Of a stretch of DNA of 5,049 bases, positions 1 to 5,049 are shown in pieces; position 1 is the stretch's first letter; every line of letters begins with the position of its first letter. The DNA is taken from assembly GCA_958449715.1 (NCBI GenBank), contig CAUDIU010000108.1, positions 1 through 5,049 on the forward strand, in the 5' to 3' direction. The stretch comes from an uncultured Clostridium sp. GTDB taxonomy: Bacteria > Cyanobacteriota > Vampirovibrionia > Gastranaerophilales > Gastranaerophilaceae. Position numbers and translations under genes: made by a program. Under the pieces are notes generated by a model. The model made no database searches and had not been told where the DNA came from. It saw only the letters and a program-made list of their open reading frames with translations.

Positions 1-141
1 ATCAGTTGTTTCGGCTTCAAGAATTAATCTAGAACCGCCAACTAAGTCTAGACCTAATTTTGTTGGTTTTATTACGATTAGAGCTATTGATACGATGATT
101 ACTCCAACGATAAACCAGAACATTAAAATTTTGTTTTTCAC
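1..141 (-). CDS. secD: Protein translocase subunit SecD, N-terminal fragment (runs off left edge)
   Basis: SecD is an inner-membrane subunit of the SecDF complex, which uses the proton gradient to help pull proteins through the SecYEG channel on the periplasmic side. Only the first 47 residues are in the window. They show a short basic start (VKNK), one hydrophobic membrane segment at about residues 5-24, and then the signature KLGLDLVGGSRLILEAE at about 28-44, which matches the conserved GLDLxGG motif just after the first membrane helix of SecD. The start chosen is GTG at 141-139, because AGAGG lies 8 bases upstream. An in-frame ATG at 123-121 would cut into the membrane helix and has no such site. 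The gene lies downstream of dapA on the same strand, 98 bases away, and could be cotranscribed with it. secF would be expected beyond the window, but this cannot be seen. Confidence 0.9.
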   Translation of the reverse strand, partial: MKNKILMFWFIVGVIIVSIALIVIKPTKLGLDLVGGSRLILEAETTD

Positions 142-239
142 TTTTTTATCCTCTTAACTTTCTAGATATTTTTATTTTTAGTTGTAATTTTAAATTAATA
201 TTTTAATAAATATCAGAATTTTTTTATAGGTTAATCGGG
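142..239. other. AT-rich spacer between dapA and secD
   Basis: These 98 bases lie between the dapA stop and the secD start and are almost entirely A and T. I see no GC-rich hairpin followed by a T run on the minus strand, so there is no convincing intrinsic terminator after dapA. I also see no clear -35/-10 pair for secD. Readthrough from dapA into secD is plausible but not shown. Confidence 0.5.
149..153 (-). promoter_or_regulatory. Ribosome binding site of secD (AGAGG)
   Basis: On the minus strand AGAGG stands 8 bases before the GTG codon at 141-139. It supports the GTG start over the internal ATG six codons later. Confidence 0.7.
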
Positions 240-1133
240 CTAATCATTATTGATTTCATCAATTACCATAAATAAATCTGATTTTTCGATAGATGTAAGT
301 TCTACTAACGGACGTCTTACATAATCTTCTATTAAACCTTTATGAGCTAATGCTGCTTTTACAGGTACTGGATTTGGAGCCATAAATAATTTTTTGAATA
401 TTGGATATAATTTTTTGTGCATATTTACAGCTGCTAAAAATTCACCTGTTTTGTAATTTCTAATCATAGATTTTAATTCTGATCCAAAGATATGAGAAGC
501 AACAGATACAACTCCTCTTGCGCCTAATGACATCATTGGAAGTGTTAAACTGTCATCTCCTGAATAGATTGTAAAATCATCAGGACAGCATAATTTTAAC
601 TCTGTAATCATATCCATATCAGGGAAACTTTGTTTGATAGCGACTATATTTTGATATTTTTCTGCTAATGTAGCTACAGTTTCAGGTAGCATATTAACCC
701 CTGTTCTTCCAGGGATATTATAAATTATTATCGGTAAATCAACACTTTCTGCGATTGCTGAAAAATGTTCGATCATGCCTTTTTGAGAAGGTTTGTTATA
801 ATATGGTACAACTGAAAGAATTGCATCGACATCTTCTTTTTGCGCCCATTTAGCAGCCATAATTGCTGTATCTGTGCAGTTAGAGCCAGCATTCATAATT
901 ACTTTTGCTTTATTTGCAACAGCTCTTTTAATAGTGCTTAACAGCTCAAATTCTTCTTCATGAGTTAATGTCGGACCTTCACCAGTTGTTCCTGCAACTA
1001 AAAGAGCATCACTACCATGAGAAATTAAGTATTTTGCAAGTTCTTCAGCTTTATTGTAATCGATTTCTCTTTTAGAATTAAATGGAGTAACCATTGCGGT
1101 AATTACTTCACCAGCATCATATCTTAAAGCCAT
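240..1133 (-). CDS. dapA: 4-hydroxy-tetrahydrodipicolinate synthase (DapA)
   Basis: DapA condenses pyruvate with aspartate semialdehyde, the first committed step of the diaminopimelate/lysine pathway, in the cytoplasm. It therefore supplies peptidoglycan and lysine. The 297-residue protein has the usual family length and is one TIM-barrel domain. Visible motifs are the GTTGE loop at 48-52 (the threonines of the catalytic triad), PYYNKP at 110-115, YNIPGRTG at 138-145 with catalytic Tyr138 and substrate-binding Arg143, the Schiff-base lysine Lys167 in AIKQ, and YSGDD at 190-194. The start is ATG at 1133-1131, because AAAGAGG lies 6 bases upstream and MALRYDAGEVITAMVTPF fits the normal N terminus. 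The reading frame stays open up to 1190, but the extra 19 residues look like untranslated leader. The residues after the catalytic lysine read QSFPD where EASGD is common. This may be a lineage variant. Other members of the lyase family (NanA, KHG aldolases) are less likely given the whole motif set. Confidence 0.95.
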   Translation of the reverse strand: MALRYDAGEVITAMVTPFNSKREIDYNKAEELAKYLISHGSDALLVAGTTGEGPTLTHEEEFELLSTIKRAVANKAKVIMNAGSNCTDTAIMAAKWAQKEDVDAILSVVPYYNKPSQKGMIEHFSAIAESVDLPIIIYNIPGRTGVNMLPETVATLAEKYQNIVAIKQSFPDMDMITELKLCCPDDFTIYSGDDSLTLPMMSLGARGVVSVASHIFGSELKSMIRNYKTGEFLAAVNMHKKLYPIFKKLFMAPNPVPVKAALAHKGLIEDYVRRPLVELTSIEKSDLFMVIDEINND

Positions 1134-1139
1134 ATAAAA

Positions 1140-1146
1140 CCTCTTT
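1140..1146 (-). promoter_or_regulatory. Ribosome binding site of dapA (AAAGAGG)
   Basis: AAAGAGG on the minus strand ends 6 bases before the ATG at 1133. This decides the start: the upstream ATG at 1190 lies in an AT-rich stretch with no such site. Confidence 0.75.
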
Positions 1147-1178
1147 CCCTTTTCAAGTCTATCCCTACGTATAGAAGA

Positions 1179-1184
1179 ATTATA
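1179..1184 (-). promoter_or_regulatory. Candidate -10 element for dapA (TATAAT)
   Basis: A perfect TATAAT on the minus strand lies about 45 bases before the dapA start, which would give a leader of roughly 40 bases containing the ribosome binding site. No good -35 is visible at the normal distance. A second minus-strand TATAAT stands at 1226-1221 and could serve instead. In such AT-rich DNA either match may be chance. Confidence 0.4.
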
Positions 1185-1245
1185 AAACAAAATATATAAA
1201 AATGTTTAAAATATTAAGTTATTATACTCTTTTTTTGTTCAATTT

Positions 1246-1251
1246 TATAAT
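1246..1251 (+). promoter_or_regulatory. Candidate -10 element for lptC and the downstream genes (TATAAT)
   Basis: A perfect TATAAT with a weak -35 (TATACT at 1223-1228, three of six bases matching TTGACA) 17 bases upstream. It predicts transcription starting near 1258, which is after the upstream ATG at 1254 and about 14 bases before the ATG at 1272. This favours the 1272 start for lptC and gives a very short leader. The assignment is an inference from consensus matching in AT-rich DNA. Confidence 0.4.
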
Positions 1252-1271
1252 TTATGATAACATTTATATAT

Positions 1272-1862
1272 ATGGATTTAAGAAAATTATCGAGGAAACA
1301 AAAAGCATATATTGGAGCTTTCGCCGCAGTTGTCGGTCTTTTGGCATGGGCATTTATATCTGCGGGTATAATTACACATAACTTTAATCGTAGTCAATTG
1401 CAGACTGATCAAGACCGGCAGGAAGCTATGATTAATGGGATTATTCTTACTGAAACAAAAGATGAAAAAAAATATTGGGAAATATATGGTGAAACCGGTA
1501 ACTATGATAGCAAAAACGGTGTTGCCATGCTCAATAATGTAGTTGGAAATTTTTATGATGAAAATAACGAAGTATCAATGAGTTTTGAATCTTCAAAAGG
1601 TACTTATAACGAAAAAAAAGAACAAATAATATTGTATGAAGATACTTTTATTGTTCTAAAAGATTTAACTACATTAAGAGCTAATAAATTAGTATGGTCT
1701 GGCAAAGATATTCCTATTGTTGCTGAAGGAAATGTAAGAATTACAAGAAAAAGTGATTTGTTATCAACAGCTAAAAAAGTTGAAATAAGTCCAGATTATA
1801 ATAAATTTAAAATTATTGGAAATACGGTATCTAAAGTATACAGCGATAAGGAGATTAAGTGA
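1272..1862 (+). CDS. lptC: LPS export ABC transporter periplasmic protein LptC
   Basis: LptC is a bitopic inner-membrane protein that takes lipopolysaccharide extracted by LptB2FG and hands it to periplasmic LptA. From the ATG at 1272 the protein has 196 residues, close to the E. coli protein in length. It has a basic cytoplasmic start (MDLRKLSRKQK), one membrane helix at about 12-35, and a beta-rich periplasmic domain from about 50 to 190. The domain contains spaced motifs at Ser107/Tyr112/Glu123, Ala137/Trp142/Gly153 and Ala167/Ile172/Gly183, the same pattern found in LptA next door, as expected for the shared beta-jellyroll fold. An in-frame ATG at 1254 would add six residues. Neither start has a Shine-Dalgarno sequence, so the exact start is uncertain. 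The stop overlaps the lptA start by four bases (GTGA), so the two genes are probably translationally coupled. Sequence identity in this family is low, so the call rests on topology, motif spacing and the neighbouring lptA. Confidence 0.82.
   Translation: MDLRKLSRKQKAYIGAFAAVVGLLAWAFISAGIITHNFNRSQLQTDQDRQEAMINGIILTETKDEKKYWEIYGETGNYDSKNGVAMLNNVVGNFYDENNEVSMSFESSKGTYNEKKEQIILYEDTFIVLKDLTTLRANKLVWSGKDIPIVAEGNVRITRKSDLLSTAKKVEISPDYNKFKIIGNTVSKVYSDKEIK
1847..1853 (+). promoter_or_regulatory. Ribosome binding site of lptA (TAAGGAG)
   Basis: A near-perfect Shine-Dalgarno sequence inside the end of lptC stands 5 bases before the GTG at 1859. It fixes the unusual GTG start and the 4-base overlap with lptC. 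Confidence 0.85.
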
Positions 1863-2842
1863 AAAAAGTATTATTAACATTAGTTATAGCACTATTTGCT
1901 ACTGGCTTGATTGTTCAGGCCTCTGATCTTATCATAGAATCTAAAACACAAAGTTATAGTGAACAGGAAAATAAACTAAAATTTGAGGGAGATGTAAAAG
2001 TATCAGTTGATGATTTAAGAGTTGTTGGAGATTCTGCTGATGTAAGCATGGATGAAAATCAAAAATTAGATACTGCAACTTTTTATAACAAACCTTATGC
2101 ATATGAGGTTAAAAAGAATAAAAAAAGAGAAGTAAAAGCAAATATTTTGAAAATGTCTTTGATTACAAAAGTTGTGAAAGCTCAAGGAGATACACAATCT
2201 ACTGTATTTGACGGTAAGACTCCTATTGTTGTTATAAATGCTGATGAACAGGAATATGATACTAAAACAGGGATTATGACTGCGACTGGTGCTGTTACAA
2301 TTAAGTATAAAGATTTGGATACTTTTTCAGATAAAGCAAAAGTTAAAACTGATAAAAATGGTGATTTGAAAGATATTGAACTTATTGGTAATGCTAGAAT
2401 TAAGCAACAAAGTAATGATTCTTATGCTGATAGATTTTACTATAATGCTGGTACAAAAGTTTTGACAGCTACAGGTAATACGACATCTAAAGCTATAATG
2501 GATGATGGTGCTACTTTGGTATTGAAATCAAACAGGCAGGAATATGCACAAGATAAAAATATATTTAATGCATCAGGAAATGTTAGAGTTTGGTATCAAG
2601 ACTATTATGCAGTAGGTCCTAAACTTACTTTGTATCCTAACAAAGAAGGAAAACCAAATGAAGCATATTTCACAGGTCGTTCAAGTATTACTCAGGGTGT
2701 AAGAACAATTTATGCAGATAAAATTAAGATGACAATGCAACCAAAGAATTTCCACGCTGACGGAAATACAAGAACTGTTATAAAAAATATCGGTTCTGGT
2801 GATAATAGTGATAGTGACGGCGGTATAGGATTAGGATTATAA
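1859..2842 (+). CDS. lptA: LptA/OstA-like periplasmic LPS transport protein with three tandem units
   Basis: LptA-type proteins form a beta-jellyroll bridge that carries lipopolysaccharide across the periplasm from LptC to the outer-membrane protein LptD. The 327-residue product starts with a signal peptide (basic KK, hydrophobic 4-19, likely cleavage after Val-Gln-Ala21) and has no lipobox cysteine. The mature part is beta-rich and repeated. A motif [SA]-x4-[YM]-x10-G occurs at Ser28, Ala94, Ala128, Ala190, Ser224 and Ala286, grouping into three units of about 96-100 residues. Within each unit the first copy continues as GxVx[VI] and the second as G[DN]Tx[ST]. E. coli LptA is about 185 residues, so this protein is clearly longer. 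The tail (312-327) is rich in Gly, Ser and Asp and probably flexible. The start is GTG with a strong ribosome binding site. The family call is firm. Whether it is the main LptA or a longer OstA-like relative cannot be decided here, and no lptB follows. Confidence 0.85.
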   Translation: MKKVLLTLVIALFATGLIVQASDLIIESKTQSYSEQENKLKFEGDVKVSVDDLRVVGDSADVSMDENQKLDTATFYNKPYAYEVKKNKKREVKANILKMSLITKVVKAQGDTQSTVFDGKTPIVVINADEQEYDTKTGIMTATGAVTIKYKDLDTFSDKAKVKTDKNGDLKDIELIGNARIKQQSNDSYADRFYYNAGTKVLTATGNTTSKAIMDDGATLVLKSNRQEYAQDKNIFNASGNVRVWYQDYYAVGPKLTLYPNKEGKPNEAYFTGRSSITQGVRTIYADKIKMTMQPKNFHADGNTRTVIKNIGSGDNSDSDGGIGLGL

Positions 2843-2844
2843 AA

Positions 2845-3630
2845 ATGAGTGAAAAAGAAAAAGTTGATAAAGCAATAGAATTATACCAAAAAGGAGAATA
2901 TCAAAAGGCTATAGATGCATTTAGTTCAGTATTAGAAACTTGTGCAGATAATGCAGAATTATATAATAATATTGCTCTTTGTTATGCAAATTTAAAAGAT
3001 TATGATAAAGCTGAAAAAAATTATTTGAAAGCTTTGGAATTAAATCCTAAATTACCTCAAGTATATATTAATTTATCTGATATATATTATCGTGATAGAG
3101 ATATGGGTAAAGGAATTGAACTTGTTTCAAGAGGTATTCATGAAATTCCTGATAATCTTGTATTGCGTCATTATTTAGCTAGATTTTATATGGAAGATGC
3201 AAGACTAGATTTAGCTATTGATGAATTAGAAAATATATTAGAAAAACAGCCTGATAATTTTGATGTTTATTATGATTTAGGCAGAGTGCATTTTGAATTA
3301 GGTAATTATGCCAGCGCTATAGAAAATTTTGAAAATGTTCTTGAATATAAAAATGAAAATCCTTGGATATATTACTATTTAGGAGAGGCTTATGAAGCTA
3401 ATGACGAAATAGATAAGGCTCTTTCTAATTTTCTAAAAGCAATTGCTCATAATGACTCATTCTCACCTGCATATAAAAAAGTTGGAATTTTATTTTTTGC
3501 TCGTGGGGATTATGATGATGCTATTGAGTATTTTGAAGATTATATTAATCTTGATATTCCAAAAGAGGAAGTTGATAAAATTAAAGAATTAATCGGCAGA
3601 ATTAAGAAAAAACAAAATGACGAAAAGTAA
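2845..3630 (+). CDS. TPR repeat protein, probably cytoplasmic
   Basis: This 261-residue protein is almost wholly tetratricopeptide repeats, helical pairs of about 34 residues that bind other proteins. Roughly seven units can be read at about 3-34, 37-70, 71-104, 105-138, 139-171, 173-206 and 207-240. They show the typical small/aromatic pattern, for example YNNIALCYANLKDYDKAEKN at 40-59 and YYDLGRVHFELGNYASAIEN at 142-161. A lysine-rich tail follows. There is no signal peptide or membrane segment, so it should be cytoplasmic, and no catalytic domain is present. The start lies 2 bases after the lptA stop, with a modest AGGA 8 bases upstream. The end overlaps dprA by 14 bases, so it belongs to the same transcription unit. 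Its partner is unknown. The position between Lpt genes and dprA does not settle whether it serves envelope assembly or something else. Confidence 0.9.
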   Translation: MSEKEKVDKAIELYQKGEYQKAIDAFSSVLETCADNAELYNNIALCYANLKDYDKAEKNYLKALELNPKLPQVYINLSDIYYRDRDMGKGIELVSRGIHEIPDNLVLRHYLARFYMEDARLDLAIDELENILEKQPDNFDVYYDLGRVHFELGNYASAIENFENVLEYKNENPWIYYYLGEAYEANDEIDKALSNFLKAIAHNDSFSPAYKKVGILFFARGDYDDAIEYFEDYINLDIPKEEVDKIKELIGRIKKKQNDEK

Positions 3631-4720
3631 GTATTGGATAGCTTTTTCATCAATAGAAGAAATTGACAGCTCTTTTATTCAAAGGCTGTACAATTACTTT
3701 GGCGATATTGAGGAAGCTTTTAATGCAAATAATAAATTGTCTGATATCGACGGACTGAGTGTAAAAAAAGCTGAAAAGTTTTTACGCCTTAGAGATAAAA
3801 TTGATGTTGATAAAACATTTGATGAAGTTGCAAATCGTGGGATTAAGTATTTAACTTTTGATGATGAAAAGTATCCGCAAATGTTGAGGAATATTGAAAA
3901 TCCTCCATCTGTTTTGTATTACAAAGGAGATTTATTTTCCTGTAATTTGAATAAAACTTTAGCTGTTGTTGGCTCAAGAAAAGCAACAGCTTACGCAAAA
4001 GAAGCATTAAGACAGATTATTGGTGAGTTTCAAAATACTGATATTTGTATTGTGTCAGGTTTGGCTTCAGGAATTGATACGACAGCTCATCTTGCAGCTT
4101 TAGATAATGGATTAAAGACGATAGGAGTTATCGCAAGCGGTTTTGATTTTACTTATCCTGCAGCGAACAAAGATTTATATAAACGTATTGAAAATGGTTG
4201 TGGGGCAGTTGTTACTGAATATTATCCTACATTTGAACCGTTAAAATTCAGATTCCCTCAAAGAAATAGAATTGTGTCAGGATTATCTTATGGCACGCTT
4301 GTAGCTGAGGCATCATTAAAAAGTGGGGCTTTGATTACTTCTAATTTAACATTGGAACAAGGTCGAGAATTGATGTGTATTCCAGGATTGATTACAAATC
4401 CTAATACTCAAGGAATTTATAAGTTATTGAAAAATGGTGCAACATTAGTTACTTGTGCAGATGATATTTTAGAGGCTTTAGGCTGGGAAATTAAAATAGA
4501 GCAGAAAAGTTTATTTGATTTGCCAGAATTAAGCGAAGATGAAAAATTAATATATGAAGCTCTTGAAATAGAAGAAAAATGTGTTGATGAAATTCAATCA
4601 TATACTAAATTAAGTATAGATAATTTGTTGATGTACTTGACAATGATGGAGCTTAAAGGGATAATTAAACAAGTCGACGGGGACAGATATAAGAGAGTGA
4701 ATCCTGTTAATTGCTCATAA
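3617..4720 (+). CDS. dprA: DNA-processing protein DprA (Smf)
   Basis: DprA binds incoming single-stranded DNA in natural transformation, protects it and loads RecA on it. Many non-transformable bacteria also keep it. The 367-residue protein shows the complete family layout: an N-terminal helical SAM/HhH-like domain at about 5-60, a Rossmann-like DprA core at about 75-290, and a C-terminal winged-helix domain at about 305-362. Core motifs are VVGSRKATAY at 117-126, SGLASGIDTTAHLAAL at 147-162, FPQRNRIVSGLS at 213-224, EASLKSGALITSNL at 231-244 and EQGRELMCIPG at 247-257. The GSR loop and the FPxRNRI motif line the DNA-binding pocket in known structures. Nothing is missing, so it looks functional. 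The start is ATG inside the end of the TPR gene. Only a weak purine run (AAGAAAAAA) precedes it, so translation may depend on coupling with the upstream gene. The YWIAFSSI opening resembles cyanobacterial DprA. Confidence 0.96.
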   Translation: MTKSKYWIAFSSIEEIDSSFIQRLYNYFGDIEEAFNANNKLSDIDGLSVKKAEKFLRLRDKIDVDKTFDEVANRGIKYLTFDDEKYPQMLRNIENPPSVLYYKGDLFSCNLNKTLAVVGSRKATAYAKEALRQIIGEFQNTDICIVSGLASGIDTTAHLAALDNGLKTIGVIASGFDFTYPAANKDLYKRIENGCGAVVTEYYPTFEPLKFRFPQRNRIVSGLSYGTLVAEASLKSGALITSNLTLEQGRELMCIPGLITNPNTQGIYKLLKNGATLVTCADDILEALGWEIKIEQKSLFDLPELSEDEKLIYEALEIEEKCVDEIQSYTKLSIDNLLMYLTMMELKGIIKQVDGDRYKRVNPVNCS

Positions 4721-4756
4721 TTTTTATGGGTATTTTATGTATAGGTGGTATAAATA
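4721..4756 (+). promoter_or_regulatory. Short dprA-topA spacer with topA ribosome binding site
   Basis: The 36-base gap contains AGGTGG at 4743-4748, 8 bases before the topA ATG at 4757. It shows no hairpin terminator, so topA is probably on the same transcript as dprA, although a weak promoter in this AT-rich gap cannot be excluded. Confidence 0.65.
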
Positions 4757-5049
4757 ATGGCAGCAAAAGCGACTGAAAATAAAAAAGAAAAATCATTAGT
4801 AATAGTAGAGTCTCCTGCTAAATCAAAGACAATAAGAAAGATTTTGGGAGATAGTTATCAGATAGAAGCAAGTTTTGGACATGTAAGAAATTTACCAGAA
4901 AAAGATCCTTCTACTGAGAATTTAGGGTTTGATATAAAAAATCATTTTGAACCAAAGTTTGAAGTTATTCCTGGGAAACAGGCAGTTGTTAAAAAGTTAA
5001 ATGATTTGGCTAAAAAAGTTGATAAAGTTTATCTTGCATCCGACCCTGA
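4757..5049 (+). CDS. topA: DNA topoisomerase I (TopA), N-terminal fragment (runs off right edge)
   Basis: TopA is the type IA topoisomerase that relaxes negative supercoils by cutting and rejoining one strand. The window holds the first 97 codons plus two bases. After a short lysine-rich leader (1-12) comes the start of the Toprim domain: SLVIVESPAKSKTIRKIL at 13-30, with the acidic catalytic residue Glu18, then EASFGHVRNLPEKD at 37-50 and NHFEPKFEVIPGK at 62-74. The fragment stops at YLASDP (92-97), just where the metal-binding DxDxE motif (family consensus DPDREGE) should continue. The last two bases, GA, fit the expected Asp codon. The start is well supported by AGGTGG 8 bases upstream. 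The active-site tyrosine and zinc-finger region lie outside the window. Confidence 0.95.
   Translation, partial: MAAKATENKKEKSLVIVESPAKSKTIRKILGDSYQIEASFGHVRNLPEKDPSTENLGFDIKNHFEPKFEVIPGKQAVVKKLNDLAKKVDKVYLASDP

Noticed and set aside
181..215. AT-only inverted repeat-like sequence (TTAAT/ATTAA runs) as a terminator after dapA
   Set aside because: The arms are imperfect and contain no GC pairs, so a stable terminator hairpin is unlikely. Such patterns arise by chance in this composition.
1134..1190. N-terminal extension of DapA by 19 residues from the ATG at 1190
   Set aside because: It has no ribosome binding site, would include the clear site of the 1133 start, and makes the protein longer than the family norm with an unfamiliar basic leader.
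1134..1253. Lysine riboswitch or other leader RNA upstream of dapA
   Set aside because: The stretch is too short and AT-rich, and I see none of the conserved helices of a lysine riboswitch.
1254..1271. Six extra residues at the LptC N terminus from the ATG at 1254
   Set aside because: The predicted transcription start lies after this ATG and no ribosome binding site precedes it. It remains possible and is mentioned in the lptC entry.
4726..4776. A 16-codon ORF starting at an ATG before topA
   Set aside because: It overlaps the topA ribosome binding site and start in another frame, has no site of its own and no recognisable sequence.
1..5049. Mobile elements, CRISPR arrays, tRNA or rRNA genes
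   Set aside because: No transposase or integrase motifs, regularly spaced direct repeats, or RNA gene signatures were seen. Nearly all of the window is occupied by housekeeping-type genes.

Overview
The window is AT-rich and compact, with six protein-coding genes in two divergent groups. The sequence suggests a Gram-negative (diderm) bacterium. It carries LptC and LptA, which act in lipopolysaccharide export to the outer membrane. The DapA and DprA proteins have a cyanobacterial flavour: DapA has SGDDSLTLP and GVVSVASH, and DprA opens with a YWIAFSSI-like segment. Together with the low GC content this points, as an inference only, to a non-photosynthetic relative of the Cyanobacteria (Vampirovibrionia/Melainabacteria, for example a gut Gastranaerophilales). 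I could not test this by database search.

Minus strand, left side. dapA (1133 down to 240) encodes 4-hydroxy-tetrahydrodipicolinate synthase. It is followed after 98 AT-rich bases by the first 47 codons of secD (141 down to the window edge), which encodes a membrane subunit of the SecDF protein-export complex. No convincing terminator separates the two.

Divergent intergenic region, about 1134-1271. It holds several TATAAT-like elements on both strands. dapA has a clear ribosome binding site, which places its start at 1133. The first gene on the plus strand, lptC, has no recognisable Shine-Dalgarno sequence, and a perfect TATAAT lies 20 bases before its preferred start.

Plus strand. Four genes are packed with overlaps or 2-base gaps: lptC, lptA (overlapping by GTGA), a gene for a protein made of about seven TPR repeats, and dprA (overlapping the TPR gene by 14 bases). 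The start of topA follows after 36 bases with its own strong ribosome binding site and runs off the right edge. LptC would sit in the inner membrane and pass lipopolysaccharide to LptA, which bridges the periplasm. The TPR protein is probably a cytoplasmic scaffold of unknown job. DprA (DNA uptake and RecA loading) and TopA (DNA topoisomerase I) are DNA-handling proteins. The lptB gene that often follows lptA is not here.

The most notable sequence observation is in LptA. It is much longer than the classical one-domain protein and reads as three tandem units of about 96-100 residues, each with two copies of a [SA]-x4-[YM]-x10-G motif. LptC carries the same spacing. This looks like an enlarged version of a known system, not a new one. 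I found no mobile element, CRISPR array, RNA gene or clear novel system.
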